A DNA stretch of 64,000 bases from Bacillota bacterium. GTDB taxonomy: Bacteria; Bacillota; Clostridia; Caldicoprobacterales; DTU083. This document shows, in pieces, positions 51,564 to 59,643 of the stretch; positions within the stretch are counted from its first letter, which is position 1, and every line of letters begins with the position of its first letter. The notes under the pieces are model-generated. The model was not told where the DNA came from. It made no database searches and saw only the letters and a program-made list of their open reading frames with translations. Position numbers and translations under genes: made by a program. The DNA is taken from NCBI GenBank assembly GCA_029549985.1, contig JAKPIB010000019.1:1-64000 (forward strand), read 5' to 3'.

Positions 51564-54500
51564 TCAGCCTTCACCGGAGTAATCCATAGAGGCCAGCCGC
51601 TTGTAATATTCATACCTCTCCCTTGCGTGCTCCTCTGCTGTCTTGAACATCTCCTCCGCAATATCCGGGAAGGTATTCTTGAGCGAGGTATAGCGGATCT
51701 CGGTGTTCAGGAAATCCTGGAAGGTCAGCTTGGGCTCCTTGGAGTCAAGCTGGAAGGGATTCTTGCCCTGGGCCTTCAACTCCGGATTGAACCTGTACAG
51801 GTGCCAGTATCCGGACTCCACGGCCCGCTTCTCCTGCATGCAGCTGGTGCCCATGCCGGTCCTTATGCCGTGGTTGATGCAGGGCGCATAGGCGATTATC
51901 AGGGATGGCCCCTTGTACCGCTCTGCCTCCGCTATGGCCCGGATCGTGTGGTTCATGTTGGCACCCAGGGCAATCTGGGCTACATACACATAGCCATAGG
52001 ACATGGCCATGGCACCCAGGTCCTTTTTGCGGATCTTCTTGCCCGATGCGGCAAACTTGGCGACAGCGGCAGTCGGCGTAGATTTGGATGACTGGCCGCC
52101 GGTGTTGGAATAAACCTCGGTATCAAGCACCAGGATGTTCACATCCTCGCCGGACGCCAGTACATGATCCAGGCCGCCGTAGCCTATGTCATAGGCCCAG
52201 CCGTCGCCGCCGATGATCCACTGGGAGGGCTTGATGAGGTAATCCTTCTTCTCCAGTATCTCCTTTATCAAGGGATCGTTCTGGCAGCCTTCCTTTTCAA
52301 TGGCCTCAAGCAGCTTCTTGGATGCTGCCTTGGACCCTTCGCCGTCATCGAAATTATCGAGCCATTCATTGAATACCGCTTTCAGGCTGTCGGAGAAGCC
52401 GGCATCCAGGCCTTCCCGCATCAGGTCAGCCAGCTTTCTGCGGATCTGCTTGACGCCGAGGAACATACCGTAGCCAAACTCGGCATTGTCCTCAAACAGG
52501 GAGTTGGCCCATGCGGGTCCCTTACCCTCGCGGTTCACGGTATAGGGTACGGACGGTGCGCTGGCACCGTATATGGATGAGCAGCCCGTTGCATTGGCTA
52601 TCATCATCCTGTCGCCAAAGAGCTGGGTTATGAGCTTGATATAGGGAGTCTCGCCGCAGCCCGGGCATGCGCCGCTGAACTCGAAGAGGGGTGTGATGAA
52701 CTGGCTGCCCTTCAGGCTGAACTTGTCCATGATGCCTTCCTTGTCGATGACAGTCGTTGCAAAGGCCGCGTTCTCGCATTCCTTTTCCATCATCTCTTCA
52801 GCAGGCTTCATCACAAGGGCCTTGCCCGGCGCAGGGCATACATCGGCGCAGTTGCCGCAGCCTACGCAGTCCAGCGGGAAGACCTGGATGCGGTAATGGA
52901 GGTTTTCCGCGCCCTTGCCGACAGGCTTTTTGGTCTCAAAGGTCTCAGGCGCCCTTGACTTTTCTTCATCATCCAGCAGGTAGGGCCTGATAGTTGCATG
53001 GGGGCAGACATAGGAGCACTGGTTGCACTGGATGCACTTGTCTATCTGCCACTCCGGCACCAACACGGCTATGCCGCGCTTTTCATAGGCCGTAGTCCCC
53101 GTGGGGAAGGTCCCGTCGGGCATGTGCTCAAAGGCGCTGACAGGCAGCTCGTCCCCTTCCATCCTTGCCATGGGCCGCTGGATCTTGGTGACAAACTCCG
53201 GCTCCTCCGGGAGCTCTGCCTTCTTTTCTTCTGCGCTTGCCCAGCTCTCGGGCACCCTGACCTCGACCAGGGCGTTCACGCCCCTGTCGATCGCCTCATG
53301 GTTCATGCTGACTATCTTGGCGCCCTTTTTGCCGTATACGTCCTCAACGGACTGCTTCAGATAGGCTATGGCGTCTTCTATTGGGATCACATTGGCCAGC
53401 TTGAAGAAGGCAGCCTGCATGATCATGTTTATCCTGTTGCCCAGGCCGATCTCACCGGCTATCTTCACAGCGTCGATGATATAGAATTTGAGCTTCTTCT
53501 GGGCTATGGTCTTTTTCACCTGGGCCGGGAGCTCGTTTTCAAGCTCAGCCACGGTCCAGGGGCAGTTCAATACAAAGGTGCCGCCTTCCTTTATGCCCTT
53601 CAGAATATCCGTCTGGTACAGGAAGGACTTGTTGTGGCAGGCTATGTAGTCAGCCTCATATACCAGATAGGGAGCCTTTATTGGCCTGGCCCCGAACCTC
53701 AGGTGGGACACGGTAGTACCGCCGGACTTCTTGCTGTCATAGGAGAAATACCCCTGGGCATACAGGTTGGTATGGTCGCCTATGATCTTGATCGCAGTCT
53801 TGTTGGCCCCTACCGTACCGTCGGAGCCCAGGCCGAAGAACTTGCACCGGATCGTGCCTTCGGGGGTGGTATCTATTATTTCATTCTCCGGCAGGGAGGT
53901 ATGGGTCACATCATCGACTATGCCGATGGTGAAGTTGTCCTTGGGGGTATCCTGCTGAAGATTCCTGAATACCGCAAGGATTTGGGACGGTCTCGTATCC
54001 TTGGAGCCAAGGCTGTAGCGTCCTCCGACGATCAAAGGCTTCTTGTCCTGCTTGTAGAAGACATGGAGGACATCCTGGTACAAGGGCTCTCCCAGTGAGC
54101 CCGGTTCCTTTGTCCTGTCGAGGACAGCGATCCGCTTTACGGTCGGGGGCATGACCTTGAGGAAGTGCTCGGCTGAGAAGGGCCTGTAAAGCCGTACTCT
54201 CACAGTACCGACCTTTTCGCCGCGGGCCATGAGGTAGTCGACCGTCTCATCGATCGTGTCGCAGACAGAGCCCATGGCGACTATGACGTACTCTGCATCG
54301 GGAGCGCCGTAGTAATCAAAGAGATGATACTCCCTGCCCGTGACCTTGGCCATTTCCTTCATGTAATGCTCAACTATGCCGGGCACCTGGGCAAAATACT
54401 TGTTGGCGACCTCCCTGCCCTGGAAGTAGATATCAGGGTTCTGGGCCGTGCCTCTGACGACCGGCCTGTTGGGATTGATCGACCTGTTTCTGAACTCCCC

Positions 54501-55100
54501 TATCGCATCATGGTCGATCAGATGCTCGATATCCTCATAGTCGAATGCCTCTATACGCTGGTATTCATGGGAGGTCCTGAACCCGTCGAAGAAATGCAGG
54601 AAGGGCACCCTTGCCGTCAAAGTCGACAGGTGGGCTACCGCGCCCAGGTCAAGCACCTCCTGCACGCTTGACGAGGCAAGCATCGCAAAGCCTGTCTGAC
54701 GGCATGCCATTACGTCCTGATGATCGCCGAATATGGACAGGGCATGGGCCGCTATGGCTCGGGCACTGACGTGGAACACGCAGGGCAGGAGCTCACCGGC
54801 TATCTTGTACATATTGGGGATCATGAGCAAAAGTCCCTGGGAAGCAGTATAGGTAGTGGTCAATGCCCCGGCTGTCAGCGAGCCGTGGACCGCCCCTGCA
54901 GCGCCTGCCTCGGACTGCATCTCGACCACCCTGACTGCCTGCCCGAAAAAGTTCTTTTTACCGTGGGCTGACCATTCGTCTACCTCTTCCGCCATTGGCG
55001 ACGAAGGGGTAATCGGATAAATGGCAGCTACTTCCGTAAAGGGATAGGATATGTATGCAGCAGCCTGGTTGCCATCCATCGTTTTTACATGCTTGGCCAA
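51564..55100 (-). CDS. nifJ: Pyruvate:ferredoxin (flavodoxin) oxidoreductase, single-chain
   Basis: A 1178-residue homodimeric PFOR. Domain order: pyrimidine-TPP domain with YPITPSSPMAEEVD (about 20-35), transketolase C-like domain, gamma domain (FGLGSDGTVGANKTAIKI near 420), two [4Fe-4S] clusters (CIQCNQCSYVCPH and CVGCGNCADVCPA near 690-750), and TPP domain with GGDGWAYDIGYGGL and DTEVYSNTGGQ. It makes acetyl-CoA, CO2 and reduced ferredoxin. It starts at TTG after AAGGAGG. This is a second PFOR besides porGDAB; the two may serve different fluxes or directions. Confidence 0.96.
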   Translation of the reverse strand: MAKHVKTMDGNQAAAYISYPFTEVAAIYPITPSSPMAEEVDEWSAHGKKNFFGQAVRVVEMQSEAGAAGAVHGSLTAGALTTTYTASQGLLLMIPNMYKIAGELLPCVFHVSARAIAAHALSIFGDHQDVMACRQTGFAMLASSSVQEVLDLGAVAHLSTLTARVPFLHFFDGFRTSHEYQRIEAFDYEDIEHLIDHDAIGEFRNRSINPNRPVVRGTAQNPDIYFQGREVANKYFAQVPGIVEHYMKEMAKVTGREYHLFDYYGAPDAEYVIVAMGSVCDTIDETVDYLMARGEKVGTVRVRLYRPFSAEHFLKVMPPTVKRIAVLDRTKEPGSLGEPLYQDVLHVFYKQDKKPLIVGGRYSLGSKDTRPSQILAVFRNLQQDTPKDNFTIGIVDDVTHTSLPENEIIDTTPEGTIRCKFFGLGSDGTVGANKTAIKIIGDHTNLYAQGYFSYDSKKSGGTTVSHLRFGARPIKAPYLVYEADYIACHNKSFLYQTDILKGIKEGGTFVLNCPWTVAELENELPAQVKKTIAQKKLKFYIIDAVKIAGEIGLGNRINMIMQAAFFKLANVIPIEDAIAYLKQSVEDVYGKKGAKIVSMNHEAIDRGVNALVEVRVPESWASAEEKKAELPEEPEFVTKIQRPMARMEGDELPVSAFEHMPDGTFPTGTTAYEKRGIAVLVPEWQIDKCIQCNQCSYVCPHATIRPYLLDDEEKSRAPETFETKKPVGKGAENLHYRIQVFPLDCVGCGNCADVCPAPGKALVMKPAEEMMEKECENAAFATTVIDKEGIMDKFSLKGSQFITPLFEFSGACPGCGETPYIKLITQLFGDRMMIANATGCSSIYGASAPSVPYTVNREGKGPAWANSLFEDNAEFGYGMFLGVKQIRRKLADLMREGLDAGFSDSLKAVFNEWLDNFDDGEGSKAASKKLLEAIEKEGCQNDPLIKEILEKKDYLIKPSQWIIGGDGWAYDIGYGGLDHVLASGEDVNILVLDTEVYSNTGGQSSKSTPTAAVAKFAASGKKIRKKDLGAMAMSYGYVYVAQIALGANMNHTIRAIAEAERYKGPSLIIAYAPCINHGIRTGMGTSCMQEKRAVESGYWHLYRFNPELKAQGKNPFQLDSKEPKLTFQDFLNTEIRYTSLKNTFPDIAEEMFKTAEEHARERYEYYKRLASMDYSGEG

Positions 55101-55242
55101 TTTAACTCCTCCTTGTTCTTTTTATAACGTTAATAATTTATCAACTGAAATAACACGATGAAACCTTTTATTATTCGTCAATATAGTATCTCTAACACAA
55201 AGGGAATCATGCACATTGCATGGCCAATCGCTGCCAGGCCCG

Positions 55243-56124
55243 TCAATCCTGTGCCATGGCAAGGTATTTCTTCAGGTTTTCAAGGCCGATAGCAATGCCC
55301 TCAAGGGGAGCCTCCATGCCCTCGAACTCGATCGAGAGCACACCATCATAGCCATTGGCCTTCATTATCTTAAGGCACTGGACGATGGGGACTGATCCAT
55401 GGCCGACTATTGCGCCTCTGAGATAGTTGCCGCCCCTTGACCGGAACCAGCCCTTGCCCGGATTTGGTTCATTGCCGGATTTGACATGGAAGTCTTTCAC
55501 ATGCACATGGAATGCATAGGGCATCAGCCTGCCTACAGCCCTGGCAGGATCCTCATCAGCGCAGAGGAAGTTGCCGATATCGACCAGGGCTCCGAAATTG
55601 GGGTGGTTTACGCCACTTACAAGCCTTTCTATCCGCTCGCTGTCCTGAACGAAGTAGCCGTGGTTTTCGACCATGGTCCTGATGCCATATTCCGCGGCAT
55701 ACTCTGTAACCGCCCTGCAGCCTTTGATAAGGGTCGACAGCGCATTGTCAAAGCTCCTGGCACATCCCTGGGTGTCTGCCGGATAGCCCCAGGTCGCATC
55801 ATGGCGCATGCCGGGGCTCCCCAGGATATGGGCGACCCGGACTTCGGTCTGCAGCCTTTCAGCCTCCCTCTCCCAGTCTCCGTCACAGCTGCTCAAAAAG
55901 TCGGCCCAGATGGTATAGTTGACTACCTCCATGCCGACACGCTCGCATTCCTCTCTCACCTTGGGTGCAAAGGTCAGAGGCGTCTCACCCTCCGGCAGTA
56001 TAAAGGTTGAAAACTCAATGGCATCGAAGCCCAGTTCCTTTGCCTTGGAGATCACCTCCAGCTGTGTCATGGCGCCGCTTCTGACAAGGGTATGAAAGCT
56101 GTAGGAGCTCACTCCGATTTTCAT
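55243..56124 (-). CDS. TIM-barrel sugar-phosphate isomerase/epimerase
   Basis: A 293-residue member of the xylose-isomerase-like superfamily: MKIGVSSYSF start, GFDAIEFSTF, GIRTMVENHGYF, VDIGNFLCADEDP, AFHVHVKDFH and GVLSIEFEGME. The Glu/Asp/His/Glu metal ligands of the barrel are present. Related enzymes handle inositol or keto-sugars; no neighbour tells which. The ATG has GGAGGGA upstream. Confidence 0.88.
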   Translation of the reverse strand: MKIGVSSYSFHTLVRSGAMTQLEVISKAKELGFDAIEFSTFILPEGETPLTFAPKVREECERVGMEVVNYTIWADFLSSCDGDWEREAERLQTEVRVAHILGSPGMRHDATWGYPADTQGCARSFDNALSTLIKGCRAVTEYAAEYGIRTMVENHGYFVQDSERIERLVSGVNHPNFGALVDIGNFLCADEDPARAVGRLMPYAFHVHVKDFHVKSGNEPNPGKGWFRSRGGNYLRGAIVGHGSVPIVQCLKIMKANGYDGVLSIEFEGMEAPLEGIAIGLENLKKYLAMAQD

Positions 56125-56238
56125 GAACTTCCCTCCTTGGATCAATGGTTTATATCCTGTTTTTCTATATTTTTTTAAATTAACCTTCCTATAAAGCAAA
56201 AATTGTACAGCCATTAAGAGAAAATTTAAAAAATGTGT

Positions 56239-56378
56239 TTGACTGATACCCCATCGGTTATTTATATCATGCAACTGATAACCGTTCTCAATCAGAAGAT
56301 GCCTCCGTATCTTGAACAACACTCCTGATCATTCCTGTTTGTCAGCATAGCCCCCGGCGATCCGGGGGTATTTTTTTC
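56239..56378 (+). ncRNA. Candidate small RNA between two minus-strand genes
   Basis: TTGACT (56239-56244), then TATATC/TTATAT at 17-18 bp, could start an RNA near 56275. It would end at CCCCCGG/CGAT/CCGGGGG followed by seven T residues (56351-56377), a very strong terminator in plus direction only. The 100-base interval has just a 19-codon frame without a ribosome binding site. No plus-strand gene lies upstream to need this terminator. Confidence 0.35.
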
Positions 56379-56412
56379 CCGGCTCCAAAGAACAAAATAT
56401 GTGGCTTTGCAT

Positions 56413-56442
56413 AAAAAAATACAGCCCATTTAATGGGCCGTA
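56413..56442 (-). terminator. Terminator after the 56448 gene
   Basis: TACGGCCCATT/AATGGGCTGTA on the minus strand with a TTTTTTTAT tail. Confidence 0.85.
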
Positions 56443-56447
56443 TCGTA

Positions 56448-56663
56448 TCAATCATTGGACAGCAAACGTGCCAAAAGGCTTTTTTTCTTTCTGTCACGGG
56501 CGCTGTAGAGCTTTACGTCCTTGAGGTCGGGCATGCACTCCCTGACCCTTTCTTCAGCACCTACGCACTTGTTGCCGTCGATATAGACCTTGCCATTCTC
56601 TCTAATTATATCTACCCTGCAGCAGCGGCAACACCTGCCGCAGGTGATCTTGTCTTCAGTCAA
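56448..56663 (-). CDS. Small cysteine-rich protein of unknown function
   Basis: About 71 residues if it starts at the TTG preceded by GGGAGG; an ATG eight codons upstream is the alternative. The N-terminal CGRCCRCC cluster with two later cysteines (NKCVGAEERVRECM) suggests metal binding. The C-terminus is Lys/Arg-rich (ARDRKKKSLLARLL). A good terminator directly follows, which supports it being a real gene. No family recognised. Confidence 0.55.
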   Translation of the reverse strand: MTEDKITCGRCCRCCRVDIIRENGKVYIDGNKCVGAEERVRECMPDLKDVKLYSARDRKKKSLLARLLSND

Positions 56664-56780
56664 TGAGAGTCCCTCCCGCCGGTTCATAAATACCTTAATA
56701 TATTACACCGGGCGGGCGGTTTGCGCAAGCCTTATCAAGGTGCCCTGCCACTTACGCTGTCAGCCTCAGACTTCTTGCGC

Positions 56781-58034
56781 TCACTCTTCCGTTCTGCCGT
56801 TTGCAGCCCCATCATCGCTGCTTTCGGCCGCCTTTTTGACCTGCTCCTTGACAACGGCTCCATCGACGATATTGAGGGTACCGGTATACTCCACCCTGTC
56901 GATCACGCAGCCTGGACCTATGATCAGATCCTTTCCGACAAGGAGGCTTGTCTTCACATTCTCAAGCTCTGCATTGACCGTATATATGTCGTTTACCAGC
57001 AACTTCCCATTGTTGACGCTGTTTACCCGCTTCACGACCAGGCTCTCAGCCCGGATGTCGCCTCTTATATGGCTGTCGTCCCTGCCAAGCTCGACATAGA
57101 CGCTGTCGGCATTCAGGTTGCCCTTTATTTCAAAGACGCCTTCCCTGCATTCGAATTTATAAATGCTTGCGTCCCCGTATACGGCCAGGCACCCGCTGAC
57201 TTCAGCGCTATAGAAGTCAGCCTGCCCCTTGATGTTGCATATGCCGCTGAGGGAGAGATGCTTTGCCTGCAGGCTGCCGTCTATTTCTGTAAAGCCGGCG
57301 TTTGCAAACTCAGCACATTTGAGCCCGCCTCTGATATCGACCTTGCCACTAACCGCCAGCTTGCCTGTCTCAACAGAAGAGCTGAAATCGACCATGCCAG
57401 AAACAGATATCCTGTCGGAAGCATTGGCTGCCCCCTTTACATAGGCATTGCCGGATACATCCATTTTCTCGGTCAGGATATCGCCGTTGAACTCTCCTAC
57501 GCCGGAAATGTTGATCTTCCCGGCCTCCACATTGCCGGCGAACTTACCCATGCCCGATATTGCTATCTTTTCTGTTTTGACATCATCCTGGTAGCTGCCA
57601 AAGGAATCGATGACTATTTTCTCGTACCGGCTGCTGCCTCCCCGGCTTTCATGATGCCCCTTGCCGCCGAAAAAGGAATCCCCGGGTATGTTTATAGGCG
57701 GGATCCTGATCTCGGGGATCCGTACCGGGGGTATCTCGATTTTGGGGATCCTGATCTCAGGCATATGGAACTTGAAATATGGCCGGTCCTGGCCCGAGCT
57801 GTCATCACCCGCCTCATCATCGTCGGATGGACCGCTGTCAGCCTCACTGGTACCGGTTTCAAATTGAAAATCGAAATTCTTGGCTTCTTCCTCATCTATT
57901 AGCTCCGGCTCGGGATTCGCATCCCCGGCATCAAAGCCATAGTTCTCAAACGCATCCAGGAGCTCCAGGGCTTCCTCCATGCTGATCTTGCCCTCTTTGA
58001 ACATTTCAAGGATTTTCAGTCTTTCATCCTTCAC
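56781..58034 (-). CDS. Bactofilin-like beta-helix protein with N-terminal SHOCT-like domain
   Basis: A 417-residue protein. Residues 1-28 (MKDERLKILEMFKEGKISME) fit the SHOCT-like/YvlB start; 30-85 are acidic; 90-115 hold a run of IPxI repeats (PEIRIPKIEIPPVRIP); from about 135 come many turns of roughly 14-20 residues of the type KIAISGMGKFAGNV and KINISGVGEFNGDI, predicted to form a long beta-solenoid as in bactofilins. It starts with GTG, 24 bp after the DUF2089 gene. Such proteins polymerise without nucleotides, so a scaffold role is likely but unproven. Confidence 0.75.
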   Translation of the reverse strand: MKDERLKILEMFKEGKISMEEALELLDAFENYGFDAGDANPEPELIDEEEAKNFDFQFETGTSEADSGPSDDDEAGDDSSGQDRPYFKFHMPEIRIPKIEIPPVRIPEIRIPPINIPGDSFFGGKGHHESRGGSSRYEKIVIDSFGSYQDDVKTEKIAISGMGKFAGNVEAGKINISGVGEFNGDILTEKMDVSGNAYVKGAANASDRISVSGMVDFSSSVETGKLAVSGKVDIRGGLKCAEFANAGFTEIDGSLQAKHLSLSGICNIKGQADFYSAEVSGCLAVYGDASIYKFECREGVFEIKGNLNADSVYVELGRDDSHIRGDIRAESLVVKRVNSVNNGKLLVNDIYTVNAELENVKTSLLVGKDLIIGPGCVIDRVEYTGTLNIVDGAVVKEQVKKAAESSDDGAANGRTEE

Positions 58035-58058
58035 CGCAACAACTCTCCTTTCTGACGG

Positions 58059-58439
58059 TTATCTGGACTTCAGTTTTTTAAGTGCTTCCTGAGGCGTGAT
58101 ATCGCCCTTATCCAAAGCATTGAGAATCTCAGCCATATCCTTTCTGTCCCTGACGACAGCAGGCTCTGTCCCGGAGGATAGGCCCAGGGCTTTAAGCGCA
58201 TCCTCCAGGCGGTTGCGTATGGTGGGATACGATATGCCAAGCTCCTTTTCCATGTCCTTTATATTGCCTCTGCATTTCAAGAATACCTCGATAAAGTCCA
58301 GCTGATCGCTGCTCAGGCTGCAGAACCTGCAAGGAGCAAACTCTCCTTCAGTCCTGGACTTGCATGTAGGGCACATAAAGCTGGTAATGGTTATATCATG
58401 GCCGCAGATGCAGCACCTGCCCGGCATTTTGTACTTCAA
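58059..58439 (-). CDS. DUF2089 family zinc-ribbon/HTH protein
   Basis: About 126 residues from the TTG preceded by GGAGGTG. The N-terminus has zinc-ribbon pairs (CCICGHD, CPTCKS) and CRFC; residues 45-95 form a sigma-region-4-like HTH (CRGNIKDMEKELGISYPTIRNR); the tail DKGDITPQEALKKL resembles the SHOCT-like piece of its downstream neighbour. DUF2089 proteins are putative regulators usually linked to such beta-solenoid proteins. It probably controls this two-gene operon. Confidence 0.85.
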   Translation of the reverse strand: MKYKMPGRCCICGHDITITSFMCPTCKSRTEGEFAPCRFCSLSSDQLDFIEVFLKCRGNIKDMEKELGISYPTIRNRLEDALKALGLSSGTEPAVVRDRKDMAEILNALDKGDITPQEALKKLKSR

Positions 58440-58468
58440 ATGCCTCACCTCCTCCACTATTTGCCTAT

Positions 58469-58541
58469 ATTAAACCACTATGTTTTAAATATGTCAATAC
58501 TATGATTAATAATTTTAATTTTTGTATTAATATAATTAATA
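58469..58541 (-). promoter_or_regulatory. Promoter and possible operator of the DUF2089 operon
   Basis: Minus-strand TTGACA (58492-58497), 17-bp spacer, TTTAAT (58469-58474), about 25 bp before the start. Upstream lies the palindrome TATTAAT/ATA/ATTAATA (58525-58541). The rest of this 377-bp gap is AT-rich and shows no gene. Confidence 0.65.
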
Positions 58542-58816
58542 TATAGTTTTTATTTATTGATTCGATCGCACGATATTACGTTCTATATACAGCCTATCCC
58601 GTCATCATGTCCGATGACGATATGTCTCAGGATGATCTCCTCTGTATCAGGCATACGGTCGGCTTGCCGGGCTTTTGCAAAGCCCTGCAGGATTTCCGCA
58701 TATATTGCAGAACATTATCTAAGTGCTTTTTAACTATAGAAGACTCAAAAACAAGTCCTGTGAAATGTTGTCCTTGAATGTACTCAAATAAAAACAAGCA
58801 GAAAGTGGTGTAAGCG

Positions 58817-59512
58817 ATGAACATACAAAATTTCTCCGACTTTTGCGACGCCCTGCTGGATTGCGGTTTTTCCATGGGCGGAGGCAGCGCAAAAGGTATC
58901 TATGCGATCATTCCCTATAGCTGGACCGAGCAGGACCTTGTCGATTCACCGGTGAAATGGCATACGGGCGACCCCGGGACCGACCCGTGGCAGTGGCGCA
59001 TGCGTGTACTTGAGGAGCGGGATGATATTGCCTACGCCAAGGTATTCTTCCGCACGAGCGGATATATCACAAGGGAATGGTATCCGTATTTCTATGCAGT
59101 GCGCAGAAATGGCCAAAGCTTAGAGGATGCCTATGAAAGCGGCACAATAAGCCATACTGCCAAAAGGATATATGATATCATCTCACAAAACGGGACCGCA
59201 GCCTACCATGAGATCAAAAGGCTGGGCGGTTTCCACAGGGAGGAAAACTCCTCCTTTGAAAGAGCTGTCGTTGATCTGCAGATGGGCATGTTCATCACCA
59301 TTTGCGGCAGAGCGCAAAAGACCAACAAATACGGCATGGGCTACGGCTGGGACAGCACGGTTTTCACTACGGTGGAGGATTTTTGGGCTTCCCGCGGCTT
59401 TACCCTGCCCGATCACGATCCGGATGAAAGCTACGAAAGGATAAGAGCCCGGATACTTGAGCTGAACCCCGATGCTGATGACAGGAAAATCGCCAGGTTT
59501 ATAAGAGGGTAG
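58817..59512 (+). CDS. AlkZ-related protein
   Basis: A 231-residue soluble protein I recognise as the AlkZ-related group in Clostridia: MNIQNFSDFCDALLDCGFSMGGG start, GDPGTDPWQWRMRVL, AKVFFRTSGYITREWYPYF and a C-terminal half with winged-helix-like GTAAYHEIKRLGGF. AlkZ proteins are DNA glycosylases that unhook crosslinks, but this family lacks the proven catalytic QxQ segment as far as I can see, so enzymatic action is uncertain. Single gene with its own ribosome binding site. Confidence 0.65.
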   Translation: MNIQNFSDFCDALLDCGFSMGGGSAKGIYAIIPYSWTEQDLVDSPVKWHTGDPGTDPWQWRMRVLEERDDIAYAKVFFRTSGYITREWYPYFYAVRRNGQSLEDAYESGTISHTAKRIYDIISQNGTAAYHEIKRLGGFHREENSSFERAVVDLQMGMFITICGRAQKTNKYGMGYGWDSTVFTTVEDFWASRGFTLPDHDPDESYERIRARILELNPDADDRKIARFIRG

Positions 59513-59643
59513 CCTGTATGGCCTACATACTGCACTTACTGGTATATGATTGGCAGGCATGCCCGGTTATATGATATATTTATACTGATATTTCATCGGA
59601 CACTTTGATAATATAGCTTAGATTGTATCAGGGGGTCGGAAAA

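Noticed and set aside
52998-54098. Plus-strand 366-codon frame
   Set aside because: Wholly antisense to nifJ.
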